The translations under genes and the position numbers were made by a program. A stretch of 64,000 nt of DNA from an uncultured Bradyrhizobium sp. (lineage in GTDB: Bacteria; Pseudomonadota; Alphaproteobacteria; Rhizobiales; Xanthobacteraceae), in assembly GCF_936943645.1 (NCBI RefSeq), contig NZ_CAKZJO010000083.1:62001-126000 (forward strand), in the 5' to 3' direction. This document shows, in pieces, positions 40,487 through 48,475 of the stretch. The notes below the pieces were generated by a model. That model was given only the letters and a program-made list of their open reading frames with translations, was not told the DNA's origin and did not search any database. Each line of letters begins with the position of its first letter. The first letter of the stretch is position 1.

Positions 40487-41294
40487 CGGTGCGCCCATCC
40501 TCAAGCTCGGCACCGACGACGCGATCGCGGGGCTCGCGCTGTCGACGGAAGCGCACTGGAACCAGACCGAGGAGGATTGGCGCATCTTCCTGCGCGACGG
40601 CATCGTGTTCGGCATTCGTGACCGCATGCGGCTGGTCGCAACTGCAGCACTGCTGCCCTATTCCGGCAACAACGCCTGGATCAGCATGGTGCTGGTCTCA
40701 GGCACGCACCGCCGCCGCGGCCTCGCCACGCGCCTCGTCGATGCCTGCCTCGAAACCGCACGCCAGAACGGCCTGACGAGCTGGCTCGACGCCACGCCCG
40801 ACGGCGCGACCGTCTACGGGCCATTGGGGTTCACGCCGACCCTGCAATTGCGCCGCCTGAAGCTGGCGAAGCCTGCGCGAGCCGAAGCGCCGCCATTGTC
40901 ATCCGCGACCCTGGAAGCGCTGCGCGTGCGGGACCAGCGCGCCACCGGTTTCGATCGGACCGCCCTCCTCGAAGCCTTCGCACAGCGCTACGGCTCGCGC
41001 ATCGTCGCCGCGAACGGTGCCATCGCGCTGGTTCGCGACGGCAGAACCGCCCGCCATATCGGGCCGCTGCTCGCCGATAATGCCGCGACAGCACTGGCCT
41101 TGCTCGAGGCGATCATGCGCTCCGAGACCGGCCCGCTCCTGCTCGACGCCGTCGCATCGCAACATGCCTTCCTGGAAGGACTGACCACCGCCGGCTGGAC
41201 CATCGAGCGGCCGTTCCAGCGCATGCGGTTCGGGCCCGCCACCGTCACGGCCGAGGACCTGCCATTCGCCGTCGCCGGCCCCGAATTCGGATAG
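40473..41294 (+). CDS. GNAT-family N-acetyltransferase
   Basis: A 273-residue protein. The GNAT acetyl-CoA site is MVLVSGTHRRRGLATRLVDACLETARQNGL, with R/Q-x-x-G-x-A-type motif, and VYGPLGFTPTLQLRRL follows. A second half (160-260) resembles the C-terminal GNAT_acetyltr_2-like domain. Substrate unknown. It overlaps the epimerase gene by 14 bp and precedes the aldolase gene by six, so it is within the operon. Confidence 0.85.
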   Translation: MAVTDGAPILKLGTDDAIAGLALSTEAHWNQTEEDWRIFLRDGIVFGIRDRMRLVATAALLPYSGNNAWISMVLVSGTHRRRGLATRLVDACLETARQNGLTSWLDATPDGATVYGPLGFTPTLQLRRLKLAKPARAEAPPLSSATLEALRVRDQRATGFDRTALLEAFAQRYGSRIVAANGAIALVRDGRTARHIGPLLADNAATALALLEAIMRSETGPLLLDAVASQHAFLEGLTTAGWTIERPFQRMRFGPATVTAEDLPFAVAGPEFG

Positions 41295-41300
41295 GACATC

Positions 41301-42356
41301 ATGCACCACAGCCAGATCAATGCCGACATCCGCAAGCTGATCGCCGACGGCACCGTTCTGCCGGCCCATCCCCTCGCCCTCACCGCCGAGCGCCAGCTCG
41401 ACAAGACGCATCAGCGCGCGCTGACGCGCTATTACATCGACGCCGGCTCCGGCGGCCTTGCCGTCGGCGTTCACACGACGCAGTTCGCGATCCGCGATGT
41501 CGGCCTCTATCGTCCGGTACTGGAGCTTGCCGCCGAGACCGCAGCCAACTGGACCAGGCGCCCGCTGGCCATGGTCGCGGGCCTTGCGGGCCCGACCGCA
41601 CAGGCAACCGCGGAGGCCCGTACCGCGCGCGACATCGGCTATCACGCCGGGCTGCTCAGCCTCGCTGCGATGAAGAGCGCCTCCGAGGACGAGATCATCG
41701 CGCATTGCACGGTGGTGGCGGCCGAAATCCCGCTGGTTGGCTTCTATCTCCAGCCGGCCGTCGGCGGCGTGGTGCTGTCGAGCCGCTTCTGGCAGCGCTT
41801 CGCCGCGATCGACAATGTCGTCGCCATCAAGATCGCGCCGTTCAACCGCTACCGCACGCTCGATGTGCTGCGCGGCGTCGCGGCCGCCGGCGCGCTCGAC
41901 CGTGTCGCGCTCTACACCGGCAATGACGATCACATCCTGCTCGACCTGATGCTGCCGTTCGACCTTCGCGACAAGGGTGTCACCACGCGCACCTATTTCA
42001 AGGGCGGCCTGCTCGGCCATTGGTCGGTGTGGACCGCAAGCGCCATAAAACAGTTCGAGCGCTGCAAGGCGGCGCGGCACAAGGACAGCGTGCCGGCAGA
42101 CCTACTTGCGCTCGATGCCCGCGTCACCGATTGCAACAGCGCCTTCTTCGACGTCGCCAACAATTTTCACGGCTGCATCGCCGGCTGCCACGAAGTGTTG
42201 CGGCGCCAGGGCCTGATGAAAGGCTTGTGGTGCCTCGACCCGAACGAGGGCCTCAGCCCCGGCCAGAACGAGGAGATCGACCGCGTCTATCGCGAGCATG
42301 CCGACCTCAGCGACGATACGTTCGTCGCCGCCAATTTGAGCAAATGGCTGGCATGA
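41301..42356 (+). CDS. DapA/NAL-family aldolase or synthase
   Basis: A 351-residue TIM-barrel protein of the dihydrodipicolinate synthase / N-acetylneuraminate lyase group. K177 in VAIKIAPFNRYRT is the expected Schiff-base lysine, with Y in FYLQPAVGG as the partner. The typical GGxxxTGE turn near the N-terminus is modified to AGSGGLAVGVHTTQF. It probably cleaves or forms a 2-keto acid from the imported substrate. Four-base overlap (ATGA) with the ATPase gene. Confidence 0.9.
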   Translation: MHHSQINADIRKLIADGTVLPAHPLALTAERQLDKTHQRALTRYYIDAGSGGLAVGVHTTQFAIRDVGLYRPVLELAAETAANWTRRPLAMVAGLAGPTAQATAEARTARDIGYHAGLLSLAAMKSASEDEIIAHCTVVAAEIPLVGFYLQPAVGGVVLSSRFWQRFAAIDNVVAIKIAPFNRYRTLDVLRGVAAAGALDRVALYTGNDDHILLDLMLPFDLRDKGVTTRTYFKGGLLGHWSVWTASAIKQFERCKAARHKDSVPADLLALDARVTDCNSAFFDVANNFHGCIAGCHEVLRRQGLMKGLWCLDPNEGLSPGQNEEIDRVYREHADLSDDTFVAANLSKWLA

Positions 42357-43126
42357 GCTCCGATCCCTTCATCAGCCTGCAAGGCGTGCGAAAGGTCTAT
42401 CGCAGCGGCGGCGCTGAATTTCTGGCGGTGTCCGACGTCACCATGGACGTCCAGGAAGGCGAGCTGGTGTCGCTGGTCGGCCCGTCCGGCTGCGGCAAGA
42501 CCACGGTGATGAAGATCCTGGCCGGCCTGCACGGCGCCGACGGCGGCACCGTGACGATAGGCAACGCCCAGAGCACGTTCGATCCGAGCCGCGACATCGG
42601 CATGGTGTTCCAGCAGGCCCTGCTCCTGAAGTGGCGCACCATCCTCGACAACGTGCTGCTACCGGCCGAGATCGTGGGACTGCCGATCAAGGCCGCGCGC
42701 GAGCGGGCGCGCGATTTGCTCAAGCTGGTCGGGCTTGCCGGCTACGAGCAGAAATATCCGCGAGAGCTCTCCGGCGGCATGCAGCAGCGCACCGCCATCG
42801 CGCGCGCCTTCATTCACGATCCCAAGCTGATCCTGATGGACGAGCCGTTCGGCGCGCTGGATGCGCTGACGCGCGAGCAGATGAACCTGGAGATGCTGCG
42901 GATCTGGCGCGAAAGCGGCAAGACCATCATCTTCGTCACACACTCGATCCAGGAAGCGGTGTTCCTGTCGTCGCATTGCGCCGTGCTGACCGCGGGACCC
43001 GCGAAGATGGCCGACTATTTCCCGATCGACCTGCCCTTCCCGCGCGATCTGCCGCTCAAGACGACGGATGCGTTCGGCGCCTATGCGCGAAGGATCTACG
43101 AGAAGCTGGGCTTGGGGGCGGCCTGA
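42353..43126 (+). CDS. ABC importer ATP-binding protein
   Basis: A 257-residue nitrate/sulfonate/taurine-type ATPase. Walker A GPSGCGKTT near 43-51, Q-loop VFQQALLLKWRT, signature LSGGMQQRTAIARA, Walker B LILMDEPFGALD and H-loop FVTHSIQEAVF. It energises import together with the permease at 38652 and the binding protein at 36783. Its start overlaps the aldolase stop, so it is the last gene of the operon; a repeat hairpin follows. Confidence 0.96.
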   Translation: MSSDPFISLQGVRKVYRSGGAEFLAVSDVTMDVQEGELVSLVGPSGCGKTTVMKILAGLHGADGGTVTIGNAQSTFDPSRDIGMVFQQALLLKWRTILDNVLLPAEIVGLPIKAARERARDLLKLVGLAGYEQKYPRELSGGMQQRTAIARAFIHDPKLILMDEPFGALDALTREQMNLEMLRIWRESGKTIIFVTHSIQEAVFLSSHCAVLTAGPAKMADYFPIDLPFPRDLPLKTTDAFGAYARRIYEKLGLGAA

Positions 43127-43143
43127 GCCACTTGCTCACAACC

Positions 43144-43238
43144 TGTAGGGTGGGCAAAGCGCAGCGTGCCCACCACCTGCCTTGATCACGACGAGATGGT
43201 GGGCACGGCGCAAAGGCGCCTTTGCCCACCCTACGAGA
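43144..43238. repeat. Palindromic GGGTGGGCAAAGGCGC-type repeat, copy 2
   Basis: GTAGGGTGGGCAAAGCGCAG and its inverted partner GCGCCTTTGCCCACCCTAC bracket a loop; CGTGCCCACCA and TGGTGGGCACG are inner partners. The same words occur at 8410-8540. It lies between the convergent ABC ATPase and TRAP protein genes. Confidence 0.85.
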
Positions 43239-43274
43239 GCGCGACGCAATCGCGGCACCGCGCCCTCCTCGCGC

Positions 43275-44366
43275 TCAGGTCTTGTTGCGCGTCTTGCTGA
43301 GCAGGTAGTTGTCGTAGAAGTTTTCCGCGATCTGCGTATAGAACAGCAATTCCTTCATATACGCGTCGTGGCTTTCCTTGGTCCGCTTGAACAGGTCGCT
43401 CTTGGCGGCGAGCTCGTTCAGATGCTCCTGGGTCGCGTTGTAGCAGGCCTCCAGCACGGGCTGCGGGAATGCCTTCAGCTCCGCGCCATTGGCGATCAGC
43501 CGTTTCAGCGCGGCCGGATTCACGCTGTCGTATTTCTCGAGCATCCAGGCCCCGGCCGCCGATGCGGCCTGGTTGACGATGGCCTGGTAGTGCTTCGGCA
43601 GCGAGGCCCATTTCTCGTCGTTGACGACCATGTGCAGCATGGCACCGCCTTCCCACCAGCCGGGGAAGTAGTAATATTTGGCGACCTTCTGGAAGCCGAG
43701 CTTCTCGTCGTCATAGGGGCCGACGAACTCGACCGCGTCGATCGTGCCCTTCTCCAGCGCCGGATAGATGTCGCCGCCCGCGATCTGCTGCGGCACGACG
43801 CCGAGCTTGGCCAGCACATGACCGCCCATGCCCGCGATGCGGAATTTCAGGCCCTTGAGGTCGTCGACGGTCTTGATCTCCTTGCGGAACCAGCCGCCCA
43901 TCTGGGTGCCGGAATTGCCGCAAAGGATCGCGTGCGCCTTGAACGGCTTGAGCGCCTCGTTGGTGAGATCGGCGCCGCCGCCGAAGTGCCACCAGGATTC
44001 CTGGTGGCGATGATTCATGCCGAACGGCGCGCCGGTAGCATAGGCCAGCGCCGGCTCCTTGCCGATGTAGAAATAGAGCGGGGTCTGCGCCATCTCCACC
44101 GATGAGGTGCTGACGGCATCGAGCGCCTGCAGGCCCGGCACGATCTCGCCGGCGGCAAAGGTCTGGATCTGGAATTTGTTGTCGGTGGCCTCAGCAACAT
44201 ATTTAGCGAAGGTCTGCGCCGTGCCGTAGATGGTGTCGAGCGACTTCGGGAAGCTCGAGGTCAGGCGCCATTTGATCTCGGGCGCGCTTTGCGCGATCGC
44301 AGGTGCAGCAACCAGCGTCGTCGCGCCAGCGACTGCACCGCCCTTCAAGAATGTACGGCGTTTCAT
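43275..44366 (-). CDS. TRAP transporter substrate-binding protein (DctP/TakP-like)
   Basis: A 363-residue periplasmic solute-binding protein. MKRRTFLKGG is a Tat signal (RRxFLK), so it is exported folded. The body has the DctP order: IKWRLTSSFPKSLDTIYGTA, FAAGEIVPGLQALDAVSTSS, LKGLKFRIAGMGGHVLAKLG with the conserved carboxylate-binding arginine, and GGDIYPALEKGTIDAVEFVG. It resembles TakP, which binds 2-oxo acids. The DctQ and DctM membrane genes are not in the window. Confidence 0.94.
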   Translation of the reverse strand: MKRRTFLKGGAVAGATTLVAAPAIAQSAPEIKWRLTSSFPKSLDTIYGTAQTFAKYVAEATDNKFQIQTFAAGEIVPGLQALDAVSTSSVEMAQTPLYFYIGKEPALAYATGAPFGMNHRHQESWWHFGGGADLTNEALKPFKAHAILCGNSGTQMGGWFRKEIKTVDDLKGLKFRIAGMGGHVLAKLGVVPQQIAGGDIYPALEKGTIDAVEFVGPYDDEKLGFQKVAKYYYFPGWWEGGAMLHMVVNDEKWASLPKHYQAIVNQAASAAGAWMLEKYDSVNPAALKRLIANGAELKAFPQPVLEACYNATQEHLNELAAKSDLFKRTKESHDAYMKELLFYTQIAENFYDNYLLSKTRNKT

Positions 44367-44508
44367 GATGGCAATCTCCGTTGAATTCAGTTTTCAAACA
44401 TATGGGTTTTGCGACGATGGTCTTCGCCGACCGTTTGCCCGTTCCTAAAGCAGAGTTCAAGATGCGACAGAACGGCCCGTAGCCGGGAGCCTGTGAGCTG
44501 AAGGCCCT

Positions 44509-44766
44509 TCAGAGCAGCTTCGCGCTCACGAACAGCGCACGCACCGCGTTGGTGGCCTGCACCGCCAGCATCGCGTTACCAGCAGCCCCTTCCAGGGCGG
44601 TGACGGCTTCATCATGCAGGGAGCGAAATTCCATCCACTCGACCGACTTGAAGTTGGTGAGGAATTGGTAGGCCTGGCCGACAGTCGCGATCGCCAGCGT
44701 GTCACCGTTCAGCTTGATCTTGAACGTCGTACGCAGCGGGGTCGCAGAACTTGATGGATCACTCAT
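44509..44766 (-). CDS. DUF982-like protein
   Basis: An 85-residue protein. TVGQAYQFLTNFKSVEWMEF, then a central helix with LHDEAVTALEGAAGNAMLAV and a C-terminal helix AVRALFVSAKLL agree with DUF982, a family confined mostly to rhizobia and expanded in Bradyrhizobium. Function unknown. ATG 44766 is preceded by GCAGCCC, not a strong ribosome site. Confidence 0.75.
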   Translation of the reverse strand: MSDPSSSATPLRTTFKIKLNGDTLAIATVGQAYQFLTNFKSVEWMEFRSLHDEAVTALEGAAGNAMLAVQATNAVRALFVSAKLL

Positions 44767-44832
44767 GGGCTGCTTCTGGACGATGACGGCTTAACGAAGG
44801 GGAAACGGCAGCCCCGCCGTGACAGGCAAATA

Positions 44833-45867
44833 TCAGGAGTCGGTGCTCGCACGCTGCGAGGCGGTCGCCGCTCCGCTCAGGCTCGGCACCACGACAAGAC
44901 GGTTGAACTCGCCATTGTCCCAGGCCTTGAGGAAACGATCATAGTCCTTGATCGAGACGCAGCCGTTGGAATCGCCGCGCGGGCCCAGCATGTAGCTGTG
45001 GGTCAACAGGCCGACCCGGCCGAGGGCGCTGGTGCCCTCAGTCGGCGTCAGGCGCAGCGCCCGGATGCCGTGGAACAGCTTTTCGCGCGGCTTCAGATCG
45101 TAGATCGCGGGCGGGGTCGCACCGACCATGCGCTGATCGACATGGTCGGGGTCGTCCATCAGCGCGCCCATGCCGGAATGGGCTTCCAGCGCGACGCCGC
45201 TCGGCAGGTAAAGCGCCTTGGCCTTGATGTCGTAGACCGCCGTGCGCGAATCATAGCCGAGCGCGGCGAGATCCGGCGCCTTGCCGAACAGGCCGTCGCC
45301 GGGCGTCAGCGAGGCCAGCCTGATCTTGTCGGTGAATTTTTCGAAGAAGTTGCGGTTGTCGACCCTGGGGTTGGTCTCGGCATAGGCCTGGCTCGAGGCG
45401 ATCTGGGCGGAGAAGTCCGCCTGCGCCGGGCGCGAGCGCGGCATCGGGATGGCGTCGGCACGTTGCGAGGGTCTCGTCTCGTCAACCACGTGCCGGTCGT
45501 CATCGGTCAAGGTCGAACGCCAGTCGTCGCCCTGGAGCTTCTGGGCGAGCATCGCCTTGGCGTCGCGGAGCTTGAGCTGGACCGCACTTAGCGCAGAACG
45601 TTCAAGCGTCCTGAGGCCAAGGTCCCGGGCCGGCGGATTGCCGGACGCCGAAGCGAAACGGTCTTCAAAGGAGGGGGTATTGGCAGGCGGCAGCGCGGCG
45701 GAGGCCAGCGGGGTCGAAACGCCCAGTTGCGCCCCCCCGATATCAGCGATCCAGGCAGCAGCGCCCAGCGCCAGCGCGACGGCAGCCAGAGACAGCAGAA
45801 CGCGCTCGGCTCGCCCGACACGGCGGCGCGACAACAGCCTCTCGGCGTGTGCTGCGTCGGAAACCAT
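44833..45867 (-). CDS. DUF2778 (Tlde1-like) membrane-anchored protein
   Basis: A 344-residue protein. A basic N-terminus and one span near 28-47 (VLLSLAAVALALGAAAWIAD) anchor it. The linker (60-190) is Ser/Pro/Asp-rich. The C-terminal domain (about 195-330) is DUF2778: LPSGVALEAHSGMGALMDDP, GLLTHSYMLGPRGDSNGCVS with catalytic-type C303. DUF2778 includes the Tlde1 L,D-transpeptidase-exchange toxins of Salmonella; here it is more likely a wall enzyme. Start ATG 45867 after GGGGATCTG. Confidence 0.87.
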   Translation of the reverse strand: MVSDAAHAERLLSRRRVGRAERVLLSLAAVALALGAAAWIADIGGAQLGVSTPLASAALPPANTPSFEDRFASASGNPPARDLGLRTLERSALSAVQLKLRDAKAMLAQKLQGDDWRSTLTDDDRHVVDETRPSQRADAIPMPRSRPAQADFSAQIASSQAYAETNPRVDNRNFFEKFTDKIRLASLTPGDGLFGKAPDLAALGYDSRTAVYDIKAKALYLPSGVALEAHSGMGALMDDPDHVDQRMVGATPPAIYDLKPREKLFHGIRALRLTPTEGTSALGRVGLLTHSYMLGPRGDSNGCVSIKDYDRFLKAWDNGEFNRLVVVPSLSGAATASQRASTDS

Positions 45868-45998
45868 CAGATCCCCAAATCGACCCCCGGGGGGCCCAAC
45901 CCCCACCCAGAGACTCTATACCAGCTACCACATTGGGAGCCAAAAGTTAGGCATAATCGCGGCCGCCGACCTCCGAACAGGCACCCCTGGGGTATCCA

Positions 45999-46445
45999 AT
46001 GACCGATCCTTTCGACCTGGAACGCTTCGTTCAGGCCCAAAACCCGGTTTATCGCGACGTCCAGGGGGAGTTGGCCAGGGGCCGGAAGCAGACTCACTGG
46101 ATGTGGTTCGTCTTCCCGCAGATCGCCGGCCTCGGCTTCAGCGCCATGTCGCAGCGCTACGCCATCGACTCCCGTGCCGAGGCGGCGGCCTATCTCGCCC
46201 ACCCCGTGCTCGGCGCGCGCCTGATCGAATGCAGCAAGCTCGTGCTCGCGGTTCAGGGGCGGAGCATCAACACGATCCTCGGCGCGCCGGACGATGCCAA
46301 GTTCCGCTCGTCGATGACACTATTCGGCGCGGTGTCCGACGAGCCCGTTTTCGACCAGGCGCTCGCCCGCTATTTCGCAGGCGAACGCGACAGCGCGACG
46401 CTGGAGATCCTGGCCAAACTGGGCGGGCGCGCCCCGCCGGGCTGA
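45999..46445 (+). CDS. DUF1810 family protein
   Basis: A 148-residue protein. DLERFVQAQNPVYRDVQGEL, THWMWFVFPQIAGLG, HPVLGARLIECSKLVL and the motif DDAKFRSSMTLFG are the family hallmarks of DUF1810. The family is soluble and of unknown function. ATG 45999 is the only plausible start. It is convergent with the enoyl-CoA hydratase gene, meeting end to end. Confidence 0.93.
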   Translation: MTDPFDLERFVQAQNPVYRDVQGELARGRKQTHWMWFVFPQIAGLGFSAMSQRYAIDSRAEAAAYLAHPVLGARLIECSKLVLAVQGRSINTILGAPDDAKFRSSMTLFGAVSDEPVFDQALARYFAGERDSATLEILAKLGGRAPPG

Positions 46446-47222
46446 TCAACGTCCCTGGAACACGGCTGCGCGCCGCTCGATGAAGGATTGAATGCCTTCC
46501 TTCGCATCGGCGCTGCCAAGCACACGCTCGCGAATTGTCGGGATGTAGGCGATCGCTGCCGCCTCGCCGGCCTCGATATATGTCGCGGCCGCCTCCTTGG
46601 TGACCTGGATGCCGAGCGGGGCGTTGCGCGCGATGATGGCGGCAAGTGCCATCGCACGCTCGATCTGCTCGCCTGCCGGAACGACCTCCTGGACGAGGCC
46701 GATCGCATGGGCGCGCTCGGCCGAAAATTCGTCGCACAGGAACAGATGATACATCGCATCGCCCCAGCCGGCGCGCGACAGGTAGCGGAAATGCGCCCCA
46801 CCGAGCGGCGCGATGCCGCGTTTGGATTCCATCTGGCAGAAGCGCGCATCCGCGGCAGCCACCACGATGTCGCCGGCGAGCATCAGCTCGATGCCGACGG
46901 TGAACACGATGCCTTGCACGGCGGTGACAACCGGCTTGCGGCAGCGCTTGGCAAGGCTGAACGGATCGACATTGCCTTCCCTGATGTTGCGCTTCTCCGC
47001 GGCGGGTCCGAAGAATTTCGGCATGTCGAGACCTGCCGTAAAGTCCATGCCCTCAGCGCAAATCACGCCGGCGCGGTAGGCTTCGTTGTCGTGCAGCACG
47101 GTCAACGCATCGGACAATTGCTCCATCATCGCCGGCGTGAACGCGTTCTTCTTCGCGGCATTGTCGATGATCATCTTGAGAACGTGGCCGTGCGTCTCGG
47201 TGCGGATTTGTCCTTCGCTCAT
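46446..47222 (-). CDS. Enoyl-CoA hydratase/isomerase-family protein
   Basis: A 258-residue crotonase. Oxyanion-hole segments are MDFTAGLDMPKFF and IVFTVGIELMLAGDIVVAA; the usual catalytic Glu positions are followed by KRGIAPLGGAHFRYL. It hydrates or isomerises an enoyl-CoA. Start ATG 47222. It is 40 bp downstream of the tautomerase-like gene, on the same strand, and likely under the same TetR. Confidence 0.92.
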   Translation of the reverse strand: MSEGQIRTETHGHVLKMIIDNAAKKNAFTPAMMEQLSDALTVLHDNEAYRAGVICAEGMDFTAGLDMPKFFGPAAEKRNIREGNVDPFSLAKRCRKPVVTAVQGIVFTVGIELMLAGDIVVAAADARFCQMESKRGIAPLGGAHFRYLSRAGWGDAMYHLFLCDEFSAERAHAIGLVQEVVPAGEQIERAMALAAIIARNAPLGIQVTKEAAATYIEAGEAAAIAYIPTIRERVLGSADAKEGIQSFIERRAAVFQGR

Positions 47223-47262
47223 GCGTGTCTCTCCGTGGTTGATCGTTGGATGTCGGGGCGCG

Positions 47263-47763
47263 TCAGGCCGACGGCGAAATCGCCGCGCGGATCGCCTTGA
47301 TCCGCTCCGGCGTGAACACGCCGGACTGAAGCAGTTGAAGGATCGAGAGCACATCGCCGCGCGAGCCCCAGCTTCCCTCGGCGATGATCTCGAAATTGAC
47401 CCACCAGGTCGGCGCCGGCCTTTGCATGCCGCAGGCCTCCGCAAGCTGCGCGAGCACGTTGCGGATCACATCGGCACGCACCTCTGCCGGCCAGGCCGCG
47501 TTCATCACTGCAATCCTGACGGTGATGATGTCGCGCGGGCTCTCTTGATCGGACAAGAGCTGGCCGCCGATCGCCATGCAGTCAGCCGGCAGCTCGTGGA
47601 AATGGACCTGAAACCCCATTCGCGCGGCCGCCACCTGCTGGCCGATCTCGGGCACGAGCACGGCATCGGTCAGGCTTTCCGCGAGGCGCCGACCCTGCGC
47701 CAGGCTGAGCCGGCCCGCAGGCGCGGTCACGGTGATGATGGTCAACGGGCGCTCCCATTTCAT
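47263..47763 (-). CDS. Tautomerase-like protein
   Basis: A 166-residue protein. After four residues it reads PLTIITVTAPAGRLSLAQGR, then RRLAESLTDAVLVPEIG, and again VRIAVMNAAWPAEVRADVIR: the P-x-I-x-V beta and helix pattern of the 4-oxalocrotonate tautomerase superfamily, apparently two fused units. The usual N-terminal catalytic Pro is preceded by MKWER, so it may not be processed, and activity is uncertain. Two operator-like sites lie just upstream. Likely operon with the hydratase gene. Confidence 0.7.
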   Translation of the reverse strand: MKWERPLTIITVTAPAGRLSLAQGRRLAESLTDAVLVPEIGQQVAAARMGFQVHFHELPADCMAIGGQLLSDQESPRDIITVRIAVMNAAWPAEVRADVIRNVLAQLAEACGMQRPAPTWWVNFEIIAEGSWGSRGDVLSILQLLQSGVFTPERIKAIRAAISPSA

Positions 47764-47767
47764 AAAC

Positions 47768-47783
47768 TATGACAGACGTCATA
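47768..47783. promoter_or_regulatory. Putative TetR operator 1
   Basis: TATGACAGACGTCATA, arms TATGAC/GTCATA around AGAC. It starts five bases beyond the tautomerase start codon. A second copy lies 33 bp on. Confidence 0.7.
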
Positions 47784-47800
47784 TTTCAGCGCCACTTGAC

Positions 47801-47816
47801 TATGTCAAGCGTCATA
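47801..47816. promoter_or_regulatory. Putative TetR operator 2
   Basis: TATGTCAAGCGTCATA matches TATGWC-N4-GTCATA and is extended to GAC...GTC on both sides. It lies 34 bases before the TetR start. The 33-bp spacing from operator 1 is about three helical turns. Confidence 0.75.
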
Positions 47817-47849
47817 GTCTAGATCAGGACGCCAACCACGGGATTTCCG

Positions 47850-48461
47850 ATGACCTCCAGCACCCGCGACAAGATGATCGCCGGCGCCGCCGATTTGATG
47901 AGCCGCCGCGGCGTCAATGCCACCAGCATGCGCGACGTGGTCCGCCACACGGCGACGCCGCGCGGCTCGATCAGCCACCACTTTCCCGACGGCAAGCGGC
48001 AGTTGATCGCCGAAGCCGTGATCTTCGCCGGCGCAGAAGTCGCCACTCCCCTGGAGAAAGCCATGCGCGACCGCGGTGTGATCGACGGCTTGCGGGCCTT
48101 TATCGCCTCCTGGCGCCGCCGGCTGCAGGCGACCGGCTTCGAGGCCGGATGCCCTGTGCTCGCGGTCGCCGTCGACCGCTATGTCGGAGAGGCCTCCGAC
48201 AAGGACGATGAGGCGGCGCAGCAGCATCTGCTCGACCTCGCCGACGGTGTGTTCACGCAGTGGCGGCAGATCATGCGCGCAGCCTTGCTGCGGGAAGGGC
48301 TGGCTGAGGAGCGCGCCGAGCGACTCGCAACCCTCGTCGTCGCCTCGATCGAAGGCACGGTCGCGATGTGCCGGGCCAAGCGCAGCACCGATGCACTCGA
48401 TCAGGTTCAGACGGAGCTGGAAACGATTCTCGCCGCCGCCCTCGCCCGCACCAATGGATAG
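47850..48461 (+). CDS. TetR/AcrR-family regulator (LmrA/YxaF-like)
   Basis: A 203-residue protein. HTH: TRDKMIAGAADLMSRRGVNA, then TSMRDVVRHTATPRGSISHHFPDGKRQLIAEAV. The PRGSxxHHFPxGKxQL motif is typical of the YxaF/LmrA branch, and the C-terminal domain has the CPVLAVA segment of that group. Two sites of TATGWC-N4-GTCATA lie in the 86-bp gap to the divergent tautomerase gene, so it probably represses both sides. Confidence 0.92.
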   Translation: MTSSTRDKMIAGAADLMSRRGVNATSMRDVVRHTATPRGSISHHFPDGKRQLIAEAVIFAGAEVATPLEKAMRDRGVIDGLRAFIASWRRRLQATGFEAGCPVLAVAVDRYVGEASDKDDEAAQQHLLDLADGVFTQWRQIMRAALLREGLAEERAERLATLVVASIEGTVAMCRAKRSTDALDQVQTELETILAAALARTNG

Positions 48462-48475
48462 ATTGGAGACGTACT

